A DNA stretch of 64,000 bases, taken from a virus. The translations under genes and the position numbers were made by a program. The stretch is from IMG/VR virus record IMGVR_UViG_3300048591_000242, positions 124,001 through 188,000 of that record; one strand, given 5' to 3'. The notes beneath the pieces were generated by a model, which saw only the letters and a program-made list of their open reading frames with translations, ran no database searches and was not told the origin of the DNA. Below, in pieces: positions 19,153 through 27,473 of the stretch (positions are counted from its first letter, which is position 1; every line of letters begins with the position of its first letter).

Positions 19153-20646
19153 ACGGCTGATGAAGCGGCTTAACTAACGATACTTGAACAATTGTGTTTG
19201 CTAATGTACATTAATGCTCTATGTGTTCTTTAAATTAAATAAATATCATGGTGAGGATAAATGTATGTTAGTTGAAATTAAAGGTTTTCCTGGGTTCTAT
19301 AGGGCTGTTGGTACAACAAACCTGGCCGTAAATAAAAATGGAATCATTCTAGATTTAGTTACCCGTAAATACAAACTCACCGACGTTGCATCGGATGGGT
19401 ACATCACCACAAATGATGGCGGAGTAACTAGGAACGTTCATCGCATTATGGGTGATACATTCCTAAAACGTCCTAGCGGGAAGGGGACGTACATAATCAA
19501 CCATAAGGACGGAGATAAAACTAATCCTAGGTTAGATAATTTAGAATGGGTTACATATAGCGGTAACATAGAACATGCCTACGCTAATGGTCTAAGAACA
19601 GACAACACTCCGGTTGAAGTTTATAACTTGAAAACGGATGAAATTATAAAATTTATTAGTATACAGCAGTGTGCTAAGTATTTTAAACGTAACCATAACG
19701 CTATAGTTAAGTATCTTAAAAGCAAGCGTAATGCACCGTTTATGTTGTCGTACAGCATTAGAAAGGTAGGGGAAGGTTGGCCACCTCTTACCAAGAATGA
19801 TATTGGTAAAGTGGTAAATGGGGCACCCGTTAGCATAATAGCGGTTAATGTAAGTACCGGTGAAAAAATAATTTTCAGTGGTGCTAAAGCGGCGTCAGAA
19901 TATCTGGGTCTAAAGAAATCTGGAATAGGTGGTAACTTACGTGGCACACATGGCGATAAGCCGTACCACGGTTATAGATTTTACCATCTTAACACCTATA
20001 ATCTTGAGTCTACAGATAACGCAATTGATGTGCGTGATCCTCAATCAACTAAATCTAAAGGAAAACCACCTAGACAAAAGCCCAAAATGGTTAGTGCATT
20101 TAATCATGATACCGGTATTGAGGATGTGTTTAACTCCATGCGCGTATTTGCTGAGTCTGTAGGGACAACCTATGATGCAATAGCTAGATCGGTATGGAAA
20201 AACGCTGGTAGGTGGAAAAACTACACAATCAAGTATATAGGTTAAGCCGATAGTCCTCTAGGCTAGTAATGGTCTAGTAGTTTCTCTCTAATTGCTGGAA
20301 CCCACTAAAGATTCACCCACTACAACGTAACTGGAAACGGTAAGCGTGAAGGTATCGAAAGATAGAAAAAAGTGGTGAGTATGGAATATGACGATAGTAA
20401 GTCTAAGTTCTATAGACAATGTGGGAATCAGCAGCGAAGTTCCTAAGCTACTCTACCTTGGTAGAGGTGTATGGAATGTGCTCAACGATCAACCGGTAGC
20501 TCGGTGTAGGGTGGCAAGCGATGTAACAATCAGGCCATTCGAAATGGGAGGGGGCCTTTCATGTTTGTGTGAAAGGTTCATGATATGATCTAATATCCAT
20601 CTGTAATGGATGGGAAGTTCGCTACTTCGGTAGTGAGAACTGTATG
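19153..20646 (+). mobile_element. group I intron in the RNA polymerase beta-prime gene
   Basis: About 1.5 kb separates the PTLTR region from the catalytic aspartate loop. Core pieces resemble the phuZ intron: AATTGCTGGAACCC near 20290, GGGAATCAGCAGCGAAG near 20422 and GTGCTCAACGATCAACCGG near 20477. The last exon base before it is T and the last intron base is G. The homing endonuclease gene sits before the core, near the 5' side. The exact ends need RNA evidence. Confidence 0.8.
19265..20245 (+). CDS. intron-encoded HNH homing endonuclease with NUMOD modules
   Basis: 326 residues. A NUMOD4-like opening (KGFPGFYRAVGTTNLAVNKNG) is followed by the HNH core: VHRIMGDTFLKRP, INHKDGDKTNPRLDNLEWVTY and GNIEHAYANGL. 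NUMOD1-like repeats come next (VEVYNLKTDEIIKFISIQQC, IAVNVSTGEKIIFSGAKAAS) and give sequence-specific DNA binding. It should cut the intronless RNA polymerase gene. The ATG at 19265 is chosen for its GAGG site at good spacing; the frame is open to 19214. It is related to the endonuclease at 2740-3990 but much shorter. Confidence 0.87.
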   Translation: MLVEIKGFPGFYRAVGTTNLAVNKNGIILDLVTRKYKLTDVASDGYITTNDGGVTRNVHRIMGDTFLKRPSGKGTYIINHKDGDKTNPRLDNLEWVTYSGNIEHAYANGLRTDNTPVEVYNLKTDEIIKFISIQQCAKYFKRNHNAIVKYLKSKRNAPFMLSYSIRKVGEGWPPLTKNDIGKVVNGAPVSIIAVNVSTGEKIIFSGAKAASEYLGLKKSGIGGNLRGTHGDKPYHGYRFYHLNTYNLESTDNAIDVRDPQSTKSKGKPPRQKPKMVSAFNHDTGIEDVFNSMRVFAESVGTTYDAIARSVWKNAGRWKNYTIKYIG

Positions 20647-20883
20647 GGTGTCGCGGCCCATATGAATGCAATGTACGATGGTGATGTTCTCAGTGGCTGT
20701 ATAGCCCTTAGTAGGAAGCAATATGATGACTTTGAGTACTTCAGACCACACTACGGTATTCATTCCTTTGTTAAGTTAGGTGAGCTAAATGGAAACTGCA
20801 GTTTACCAGAAACCGACATCGGTGTGATTAACTCGTGGTTTGAGTATGAAGAAGATGAGTTAGGTATTGTAGCTGAACGATAG
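20647..20883 (+). CDS. non-virion RNA polymerase beta-prime N-terminal subunit, exon 2
   Basis: 78 codons finishing the gp55-like subunit, giving about 484 residues in all. It starts with VAAHMNAMYDGDVLSG, the counterpart of the NADFDGD catalytic loop that holds the magnesium ion. Here the first aspartate position is Met, leaving two of the three aspartates. The rest (IALSRKQYDDFEYFRP ... WFEYEEDELGIV) ends soon after the loop, as expected for a split beta-prime whose C-terminal part is a separate gene (34511-36484). A terminator follows. Confidence 0.8.
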   Translation, partial: GVAAHMNAMYDGDVLSGCIALSRKQYDDFEYFRPHYGIHSFVKLGELNGNCSLPETDIGVINSWFEYEEDELGIVAER

Positions 20884-20893
20884 TTGTAGACAG

Positions 20894-20920
20894 GGGGAGC
20901 CAATGGCTCCCCTTTTATTT
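20894..20920 (+). terminator. intrinsic terminator
   Basis: GGGGAGCC / GGCTCCCC (20894-20901, 20905-20912) with a three-base loop, followed by TTTTATTTTT. Ends the beta-prime gene. Confidence 0.8.
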
Positions 20921-20944
20921 TTGTGCTGTTTGGAGGAAAGGTTT

Positions 20945-21340
20945 ATGGTTATTCAAAATGTGCCAGTAGGTTGGGTATTGGTAGCGGAAGGTAGTGAGGT
21001 ACCGACGGTACATAGGGAAGGACATGTACAGGATGATGGTAGTGTGGTGTGGGCAGATATTCAATATGAGCACACCGATGCTACGCCTGAATGGGTAGGT
21101 CAACAGGAGGGCGTATATATACTTACAACACTAGGGCATTTATTTAACATATATGTTAATAAAGGCGGCTATCGAATATTTCCAGACGGTACCGTGTTTA
21201 TAACCAAACATAATAGGCCGTCTGGGGACATGTATCGTAGTTTTAGACGAGACAAGGTTGGCAGTTTAATATGTAAAGAAACTGGGGATTACTTATTTAA
21301 GTATGAGGAACACAAACCATGCAGTTATGTGGAGTTTTAG
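20945..21340 (+). CDS. hypothetical protein
   Basis: 131 residues, not recognised. The ATG at 20945 follows a GGAGGAAAGG site; an upstream in-frame ATG at 20903 lies inside the terminator hairpin and is rejected. Residues are largely beta-forming with an aromatic-rich middle (GVYILTTLGHLFNIYVNKGGYRIF), and the C-terminus is charged. Its last 22 bases overlap the next gene. No motif identifies a function. Confidence 0.6.
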   Translation: MVIQNVPVGWVLVAEGSEVPTVHREGHVQDDGSVVWADIQYEHTDATPEWVGQQEGVYILTTLGHLFNIYVNKGGYRIFPDGTVFITKHNRPSGDMYRSFRRDKVGSLICKETGDYLFKYEEHKPCSYVEF

Positions 21341-21798
21341 TAGTAGATATCGCTAATGGCTTTTGTTATATATTTGAGTCTAGCGAATCTGCTTCAAGAT
21401 ACCTTATAGGGGAGAACATATTACATATAGAACCCAGTACGGTGGAAAATCTAATACGGGGTACAAATGGTAATCTGTATAAGGGACTCTTCTTTATACT
21501 AATAAACGATTATGCATATAGTCTATCCATAGCTAGAAACGTACACATGCATGCTAGGACTATGCGTATAGAAGCTATGGATACTAACTCTGGTATTATA
21601 ACTGAATATGTAAACTCCATTATGTTTGCTATGGTTACTAGAGTAAATTTATCTAGTTTGAAGCTTTTGTTTACAGGGCATGAGAAACTGGTATATGTAG
21701 GGAGTTGGGTAGTGCGTTTAAAGGATACACCAGTAGACTGGCCTACGGAGGAGGAGATTAATGATTATTTTAATTACATAACCGGCAAGGTATTGTAA
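21319..21798 (+). CDS. NUMOD1-like DNA-binding protein without a nuclease domain
   Basis: 159 residues with two copies of a module that resembles the DNA-binding repeats of the HNH endonucleases in this window. Copy one runs from VVDIANGFCYIFESSESASR to YKGLFFILI; copy two runs from IEAMDTNSGIITEYVNS to YVGSWVVRL. The spacing of the D-x-x-x-G turn, the S-x-x-x-A helix and the final Y-x-G-x-x-x-x strand matches NUMOD1. No HNH or GIY-YIG residues are present. It could be a domesticated DNA-binding regulator or an endonuclease remnant. It overlaps the previous gene by 22 bases. Confidence 0.5.
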   Translation: MQLCGVLVVDIANGFCYIFESSESASRYLIGENILHIEPSTVENLIRGTNGNLYKGLFFILINDYAYSLSIARNVHMHARTMRIEAMDTNSGIITEYVNSIMFAMVTRVNLSSLKLLFTGHEKLVYVGSWVVRLKDTPVDWPTEEEINDYFNYITGKVL

Positions 21799-21866
21799 TA
21801 TAACTGCGCATGGGTATATGTTGGAGTACTTTCTGTGCCCTATATAAGGCTCAGCACAATACCAGA

Positions 21867-21876
21867 TATATATTAC
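21867..21876 (+). promoter_or_regulatory. TATATATTAC promoter with leader box
   Basis: Exact motif, followed after 11 bases by ACAACCAC (21888-21895). The same motif-to-box spacing is found at 27474, 32280 and 34464. It precedes the gene starting near 21932. Confidence 0.7.
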
Positions 21877-21931
21877 GGTATAGACACACAACCACAAAAA
21901 GCATGGGAAAAGCCCATGGGAGGATAATAAG

Positions 21932-22549
21932 ATAGCTACCTTTTATGGGTCACCAGAAGAAGCGGCTGCCGCACTATACAGTGGTCCCAGTAACGCAGCC
22001 ATGCAGTACGTAAATCAAACTGTAGATAGATTTGTAGGCTACGCGCAGGCTATGCCCGGTAGTATAGCTAACGTAGTACGGCAGAAACACCAGGAGCTTT
22101 TGTCCAGTAGCACTAGTCGTAAAGTAGAGGCTATACGTCACAAAATAAACAACATGTGGCAGGATAATACTGTACGGGTAATGTGGAGTGTAGGGGCAGC
22201 TCAACAGGCACCAGACGCTATGGTACGTTGGATGATGGCTAATCCTAGAATACGTTCCTTGTATCATGACGGTAGGGTAGAAGGCTATGGCGATAGGTAC
22301 AATGATATTCAGCCTAACTGTGTAGGGGAAGAACAGTATGATTATCGCAGGGTAATGGACGGGATGATTGTTAATACTGAAACAGGAAGCCATTATACTA
22401 CCTATCACGAAGAAATAATACCGGATGACGTTGTATTAAATACTTTAGAGAAAATGAGTATTAGATTATCCTGGGACATCGTTAATAAGGAAATAGAAGA
22501 TGGGAATATGGATGATCCGACGTCAGAATGGAACGCACTGATTGGTTAG
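21932..22549 (+). CDS. hypothetical protein with probable ATA start
   Basis: 205 residues, not recognised. The first ATG is at 22001 with no ribosome site, but the frame upstream is clearly coding (ATFYGSPEEAAAALYSGPSN). A GGGAGG site at 21918-21923 lies eight bases before an ATA at 21932; no ATG, GTG or TTG fits. The protein is helical in the first 70 residues and acidic near the end, with no catalytic motif seen. A promoter with leader box sits directly upstream and a terminator follows. Confidence 0.55.
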   Translation: MATFYGSPEEAAAALYSGPSNAAMQYVNQTVDRFVGYAQAMPGSIANVVRQKHQELLSSSTSRKVEAIRHKINNMWQDNTVRVMWSVGAAQQAPDAMVRWMMANPRIRSLYHDGRVEGYGDRYNDIQPNCVGEEQYDYRRVMDGMIVNTETGSHYTTYHEEIIPDDVVLNTLEKMSIRLSWDIVNKEIEDGNMDDPTSEWNALIG

Positions 22550-22565
22550 TAAATTCAAAATAACA

Positions 22566-22594
22566 AAAGGGCAAAATTTTGCCCTTTATTTTTT
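22566..22594 (+). terminator. intrinsic terminator
   Basis: AAAGGGC / GCCCTTT (22566-22572, 22581-22587) with an AAAATTTT centre, then a run ending in TTTTTT. Confidence 0.8.
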
Positions 22595-22618
22595 ATCAAA
22601 AATACAAGGAGAACAGTC

Positions 22619-23023
22619 GTGTCTAAGACGTTACCTATGTTAGGTGGAGAGGGTTGGCTGACTGATCCTGAACTCATTATGAGTAGAATATACATGCATG
22701 TATTTCTAACGGATCACTCACAGAGTAATATTTACCAGGGCAACATTATCAGCATCCAGTATATTCTATCAAACTCCGGTGATGATCCGGTGGATATTTC
22801 CTCAAACATACAAGCTGGACTGAAGGCTATTTACTCCAAGTACTATGAAAACGTAGACGTAAGTTTTGAACAGTTACCTTCAGATTCATACGGTTTATCT
22901 GAAGCTATAATGGTATTCGGGCTGTCTGTAAAGGGCGAGTTAGATGGGGTTATCTATACGCTGGATAAGGTTTTACAGACAGATAAATCTAGTAGTGTTA
23001 GAAAATTTAAAGAATTAGGATAA
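22619..23023 (+). CDS. hypothetical protein
   Basis: 134 residues from a GTG start behind AAGGAGAAC. Not recognised. It is acidic, with alternating strand and helix segments (IYMHVFLTDHSQSNIYQG, GLKAIYSKYYENVDVSFEQL), and has no membrane span. It is the first gene of the run leading to the Mre11-like nuclease, nine bases before the next gene, so a nucleic-acid role is possible but unproven. Confidence 0.6.
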   Translation: MSKTLPMLGGEGWLTDPELIMSRIYMHVFLTDHSQSNIYQGNIISIQYILSNSGDDPVDISSNIQAGLKAIYSKYYENVDVSFEQLPSDSYGLSEAIMVFGLSVKGELDGVIYTLDKVLQTDKSSSVRKFKELG

Positions 23024-23032
23024 GGTGAATTT

Positions 23033-23500
23033 ATGTCAATGGAAAGCCTAAAGGCGCAACTTGGTAATCTACCGAAGATTTCTCAATCTGAATTTAGAAA
23101 ATTCTTACCGATTCTAATAGATCCTAAGGCAGATATAACCCTTAAGAGAAAGTGGTTAGATATCTGCATAGATCCAAGATTATCAGTTATCGTGGTAGAC
23201 GATAGTACTGGGGAAGAAGTACATAGGGTACCGCCACTTATTTATACCACTCAGGAGCTTACTGGTAGAAACATATCTGGTACATTAGATGTCATTGGTA
23301 GAATGGCTGATGCTAATCCTTTATTGGGTAGAAAGTATGCCAGAGAAAACCTTACTCCTGAGGTGGTTATTGGTAAGCCACCTGAAGAAGATGTTCAGCT
23401 ATGGAGAGAAATATTAGTCAGGTATGATATCACTAAAGAGGAGGATGCTGAGGCCTCTAATGTAGTAGCTGGTTTATCGGATGACCCAGGTGCCTGGTAA
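23033..23500 (+). CDS. hypothetical protein
   Basis: 155 residues, not recognised. Mostly helical and charged, with an acidic tail ending in DDPGAW. It lies between an unknown gene and the Mre11-like nuclease with short gaps, indicating one operon. No zinc, Walker or catalytic pattern is seen. Confidence 0.6.
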   Translation: MSMESLKAQLGNLPKISQSEFRKFLPILIDPKADITLKRKWLDICIDPRLSVIVVDDSTGEEVHRVPPLIYTTQELTGRNISGTLDVIGRMADANPLLGRKYARENLTPEVVIGKPPEEDVQLWREILVRYDITKEEDAEASNVVAGLSDDPGAW

Positions 23501-23518
23501 CTTAACGGAGTAACTGCT

Positions 23519-24655
23519 GTGGGTATTAAACAGAAACCGTATGTTTTAAATCTAGCCTTTATCTCAGATATACATCTAGGTAATCCTAGAGTACCTACGC
23601 ATGACATTATATCTAGGCTAGAAAAGGCATTTCCCTCTAATGCAAAAACAGGGGAATTAGATATACTTTTTATAGGGGGAGATTTATTTGATCAAATATT
23701 GAATCTTCCTGAGAATCAAGTAACTGAGATTCACCTATGGATGTATAGGCTTCTAGGCATATGTAAAAAATGGGATATAAAGCTTAGAGTACTGGAAGGT
23801 ACGCCATCTCACGATAGAGGACAAAGTGCGTTATTTGATACAGTAAACACCGTTAGTAAAATAGGTGCTGACTGCAAGTATATAGACAGACTATCCATAG
23901 AGCACATGGACGATCTGGATTTGGATATTCTCTATATACCAGATGAATGGCGACATGATCCGGATGATACCTGGAGCGATGTACAGGAGGCACTGAATAA
24001 AGCAGGCATTGATAAAGTAGATTATTCCATAATGCACGGGGTATTTGAACATCAGCTCCCTGCCCATCTTAGAATACCCACACACATCGGTTCTAGGTAT
24101 TTAGGCATTACAAGGAAGTATATCTCCATAGGCCATCATCACACCATGGTGGTGAGGGATAGGATCATAGCACAAGGCTCTTTCGATAGGCTAAGGCATG
24201 GGGAAGAAGAGGCTAAAGGTTTCTTTAAAGTAACCTCTAGGGATAGAGTAAAGTGCGATAATGATACTTTGCTATTTGTAGAGAATAAGGAAGCAGCTAC
24301 CTTTAAAACCATTAACTTAGTGGGTATGGACGAGGACACTATAAAAAACAGGCTGAATGAAGTTTGCTTATATAGGCAGGGTTCGCACATTCGTGTAGTT
24401 ATAGATAAATTCTCACCTAGTATGGGTCTGGTACAAAGCTATATTAAAGCTAAAGTGGAATTTAAGTGGTCTACTGTAGCAGAAGGAGAGACAGGTAGCA
24501 AGGAGATAAAACCAGTGGAATTTGATAAAACCAAAATAGCTGTAGATATAGGTAAAAGAGATATCACGCAAGTACTAGAGACTCGTCTACGTACTAAGGG
24601 GCACTCTGATAAATTTATATCTAAGGCACTGTCTTTGTTGGAGGCTATTAAATGA
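23519..24655 (+). CDS. Mre11/SbcD-like metallophosphoesterase nuclease
   Basis: 378 residues from a GTG start. The calcineurin-like nuclease motifs are in order: SDIHLG (motif I), GGDLFDQ (motif II), TPSHDRGQ (motif III, in place of GNHD), a His in SIMHGVFEH (motif IV) and GHHH (motif V). These place two metal ions for DNA end processing, as in SbcD, Mre11 and T4 gp47. The C-terminal part would form the capping and partner-binding region. No Rad50/SbcC-type ATPase is seen next to it; the neighbour downstream, overlapping by four bases, is unknown and too small for one. Likely role: recombination or host DNA degradation. Confidence 0.85.
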   Translation: MGIKQKPYVLNLAFISDIHLGNPRVPTHDIISRLEKAFPSNAKTGELDILFIGGDLFDQILNLPENQVTEIHLWMYRLLGICKKWDIKLRVLEGTPSHDRGQSALFDTVNTVSKIGADCKYIDRLSIEHMDDLDLDILYIPDEWRHDPDDTWSDVQEALNKAGIDKVDYSIMHGVFEHQLPAHLRIPTHIGSRYLGITRKYISIGHHHTMVVRDRIIAQGSFDRLRHGEEEAKGFFKVTSRDRVKCDNDTLLFVENKEAATFKTINLVGMDEDTIKNRLNEVCLYRQGSHIRVVIDKFSPSMGLVQSYIKAKVEFKWSTVAEGETGSKEIKPVEFDKTKIAVDIGKRDITQVLETRLRTKGHSDKFISKALSLLEAIK

Positions 24656-25443
24656 TTACTCGAGAATTAGGCGAGAAGGTGGCTGTCAGCATAGGCACTG
24701 CCATACCGATAGAGGAGCAGCTACTAAAGGAAAGTTTACCTATTAGTCATTTGTGGGTTAACCTTAGTACCATCTTTAGAAACTTATACGAAGCGTATGA
24801 TGATCCACAGATGATACCCAGGGGCAACCTTATAGGTGAGTTTATTGAGGAGTTGGAGAATATAGCTGGTTTGTTAAGTGGGATAGTGGAAGTGGTCTTC
24901 TATTCTACGGATTCTAGTTACCTACAACAGAAGTTCCCGCACGCTAATGTAAAGGTACCTACTACACCCAAACAGAAGTTATACGCCAACATGGAGCGTT
25001 TGGCTATAGCCGCTGCCACTAACAAGAAAACAGTACCTATAATTAAATGCAAATTAAAAATACCCGGTGATAATACTAGAGCATGGATACTAACCCATCA
25101 TCCTTTAGATTTAATCTCCAGGTATGAGTTTTCCGAATTGACATTACTTAGTAGCCACACCGGATCACTTAAGAAACCGGTAGAGTGGATAGCTAAGCTT
25201 ACTGCTAATCCGGAATATTTAAACATGCCGTTTAACCTACTTACTATACAGGTAGTAGGTGATAGGGCCACACAGTTTAAAGCCGGTAGCGCTATCTTTA
25301 GAAAGATGTTACTTAATGTAGCTAAGGGTGCTAACTGGAAACCAACTACTACCAGATCTAAAGTTAACCACGACTTGGATAAAATAATCGTCCCAGATGT
25401 AAGGGATATCTTTAAGAAAATGTTAAACGTAAAATTAACATAA
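24652..25443 (+). CDS. hypothetical protein coupled to the Mre11-like nuclease
   Basis: 263 residues, not recognised. It overlaps the nuclease stop by four bases (ATGA), so the two are probably made in fixed ratio and may interact. Visible segments include a helical N-terminus, a middle with YSTDSSYLQQKFP, THHPLDL, and a basic C-terminus (ANWKPTTTRSKVNHDLDK). No P-loop is present, so it is not an SbcC ATPase. Confidence 0.6.
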   Translation: MITRELGEKVAVSIGTAIPIEEQLLKESLPISHLWVNLSTIFRNLYEAYDDPQMIPRGNLIGEFIEELENIAGLLSGIVEVVFYSTDSSYLQQKFPHANVKVPTTPKQKLYANMERLAIAAATNKKTVPIIKCKLKIPGDNTRAWILTHHPLDLISRYEFSELTLLSSHTGSLKKPVEWIAKLTANPEYLNMPFNLLTIQVVGDRATQFKAGSAIFRKMLLNVAKGANWKPTTTRSKVNHDLDKIIVPDVRDIFKKMLNVKLT

Positions 25444-25462
25444 TTGTGCTAGGAGAATATAC

Positions 25463-26242
25463 ATGACTACATTTAAAGCTATACCCAAGAAAAACGTAAC
25501 GGATGACCCTAAGTTAGCTCTGTTTGGGGAACCTTGGAGAGAAGGGGATTACAGTAAGAAACCTAGTATGAAGTTGAGAGTAATCAACTCTACGGGTAAT
25601 CCAAAATCGGAAGTAAAACAAAGCACAGTCGGTGTTTGGATTACCGTATATTTAAATCATCCAGATGAAAATGATGATGCAAAGAAAATTGACATCAAAA
25701 TGGATGCGGTCATATCGTCTACATTTATAGCTGCTATAGAGCGAGCTATAAAGAACCGAGAAGCCACTATGTTGGGTATAGATAACATGGGGTATACCTT
25801 TGTAGGGGGCAACAAGTCAGATAAGCCCACTAGCCTGGGTAAGGTATTTGTGGGTAGAAACGGTGAGGGAGTATTGTGTCTGGTGGTAGATGCACCCAAT
25901 AGACCAAGGGCTTTATTTCCGTTTACACCTACCTTTTGGTGGGCCCTTATTAATAAGAACGGGGATAAAATATCTGCCGTAGAGGCCTCTGAGTTGGTAG
26001 CAGAAGGCTGGGTAGCCATAGTGCGTCCTTTACTAGCTATGGCTGTAAAGGAAACCTACGACGACAAAGAAGCTGCACACAGAAAAGCTGAATTGGAGGC
26101 AAATCGTAACTCACAAGGCAATAGCGGTGGTTACAGCAAGCCGTATGAGAAGAAGAGCTACGATGACAAAAAGAGCTATGAAAAGAAACCGTATAACAAC
26201 CCAAAGCCAACCACCACAGATGTCTTTGATAGCATTCATTAA
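25463..26242 (+). CDS. hypothetical protein with basic Tyr/Lys-repeat tail
   Basis: 259 residues. The first about 200 residues form a beta-rich domain (VGVWITVYLNHP, LGKVFVGRNGEGVLCLVVDA). The end is a low-complexity tail with repeats of YEKK, SYDDKK and KPYNN, then TTDVFDSIH. A folded beta domain with a flexible tail and a short acidic-hydrophobic tip recalls single-stranded DNA-binding proteins, and the position next to recombination genes fits. No certain OB-fold signature can be claimed, so this stays a suggestion. Confidence 0.6.
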   Translation: MTTFKAIPKKNVTDDPKLALFGEPWREGDYSKKPSMKLRVINSTGNPKSEVKQSTVGVWITVYLNHPDENDDAKKIDIKMDAVISSTFIAAIERAIKNREATMLGIDNMGYTFVGGNKSDKPTSLGKVFVGRNGEGVLCLVVDAPNRPRALFPFTPTFWWALINKNGDKISAVEASELVAEGWVAIVRPLLAMAVKETYDDKEAAHRKAELEANRNSQGNSGGYSKPYEKKSYDDKKSYEKKPYNNPKPTTTDVFDSIH

Positions 26243-26252
26243 TTAACTATTT

Positions 26253-26280
26253 TAGGTAAAGGGCTTAGGCTCTTTACCTA
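26253..26280 (+). terminator. hairpin
   Basis: TAGGTAAAG / CTTTACCTA (26253-26261, 26272-26280), just after the previous stop. No T-run, so termination may be partial. Confidence 0.45.
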
Positions 26281-26303
26281 AAGTATGCCTGGAGTACTGT
26301 AAA

Positions 26304-26852
26304 ATGAATAGTGAAAAAACAGTTAACATGCACACGGATATAGATGTGGCTAGATACTTATTAGCTACAGAAAACGCCAAACATATGTTTCTGGCATTAA
26401 GGGAAGCCATGTCGCCCTATGGCCAAGTAGATATGACCGTACATTGTGGCATATATACCAACAATGACAATCTGCTAGCAGCCATGTACAACTTATGTAT
26501 ACCTCTGGATTGCGTAAGAAACAATGAGGGCATAGGCAGTATAGTGTTGACGGTAGATAATAGGATATGCCCTACCTACAGATACGATCGTGAGAACAGA
26601 GTACTGGTGTTCGATATGGCCCATAACGGAAAACATGTTAAGGTACAAATACCGCCTATTCTAATTATGGGTATGTGCGTGCGGGATTATCCTAGCACTA
26701 GAGTTAGTGTATCTAACTATGGGATAAATGAGTTTATCTCTGTAGCCGGAGATATGGCTATTACTAAATGCCCTGAGACCATATACAAAAGAACGTTAAT
26801 AAAGGGACAGAAGAATTTACCAGATAACGTGGTTTCTATATTCAACAAATAA
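26304..26852 (+). CDS. SspB-like protein, copy 1
   Basis: 182 residues. By eye the layout follows the SspB fold: a first helix (NAKHMFLALREAM), strands VDMTVHCGIY, GSIVLTVDNRI, NRVLVFDMAHNGKHVKVQIP, then a helix MGMCVRD. These parallel SspB segments DVTLPGVQVP, GQIVLNIAPRA, RFNARFGGIPRQVSVPL and LAIYAREN. The tail ends DNVVSIFNK; alphaproteobacterial SspB tails end in a VVSLD..F-K-like ClpX-docking motif. SspB delivers ssrA-tagged substrates to ClpXP. The gene sits in tandem with a paralogue (26865-27422). The call is fold-level pattern matching, not a database hit. Confidence 0.5.
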   Translation: MNSEKTVNMHTDIDVARYLLATENAKHMFLALREAMSPYGQVDMTVHCGIYTNNDNLLAAMYNLCIPLDCVRNNEGIGSIVLTVDNRICPTYRYDRENRVLVFDMAHNGKHVKVQIPPILIMGMCVRDYPSTRVSVSNYGINEFISVAGDMAITKCPETIYKRTLIKGQKNLPDNVVSIFNK

Positions 26853-26864
26853 TGAGGTTTTACT

Positions 26865-27422
26865 GTGACTGATAATCTACCTTACCTTGAGTGTAACACT
26901 GAGCGATACCTAGCCAGCACTATAGCGGCTAAAGATTTATTTATGCATATGCGAAGCATTATGTCCAAGTATGGTACAGTACATGCCGCTATAAACTGTG
27001 GTACCTTTGTGAGTCCAACTGAGTTTATACCGGCGATGACCAATCTTAAAGTACCACAACCATACATAGAAAATCGAAATGGTGCCGGTGTCATGATTTT
27101 GTCTGTATCAGAAGGCTCGTGCATTCATTACGACTATGATCTGTCTAAACGAGTTTTTGTTTTTAATTTGAGTTTCGGAGGTGTAGCCACTGTAGTACAT
27201 ATACCGCCTATTTTAATAGTGGGTCTGTATGTTAAAGACCACCCAGCTACTGTATCTACCATATCTACATACTCACGAGATGAGTTTATTGGGGTAGCCA
27301 ACGGTATGGCAGTTGGTATATGTCCAGATGAGGTCTATAGAAATTTGTTTCTACCGGTACATGAACCTGTAGGTAATGTAGTTAGTATATTCGATAAAAG
27401 CAAGGGTAAGCCGTCTAAGTAG
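26865..27422 (+). CDS. SspB-like protein, copy 2
   Basis: 185 residues, clear paralogue of the preceding gene: YLASTIAAKDLFMHMRSIM, AINCGTFV, GVMILSVSEGSC, RVFVFNLSFGGVATVVHIPP and VGNVVSIFDKS align along the whole length. The tail has an extra basic end (KGKPSK) after the VVSIF motif. The two copies may bind different tags or targets. GTG start after a GAGG site. A promoter motif with leader box begins the next unit 50 bases downstream. Confidence 0.5.
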   Translation: MTDNLPYLECNTERYLASTIAAKDLFMHMRSIMSKYGTVHAAINCGTFVSPTEFIPAMTNLKVPQPYIENRNGAGVMILSVSEGSCIHYDYDLSKRVFVFNLSFGGVATVVHIPPILIVGLYVKDHPATVSTISTYSRDEFIGVANGMAVGICPDEVYRNLFLPVHEPVGNVVSIFDKSKGKPSK

Positions 27423-27473
27423 TATTTAACGGTACCTACGTATTGGGTAGACCCGTTTTAATAGAATGACAGG

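Noticed and set aside
23519-25443. SbcC/Rad50 partner in the gene following the Mre11-like nuclease
   Set aside because: The 263-residue neighbour has no Walker A, coiled coil or signature motif.
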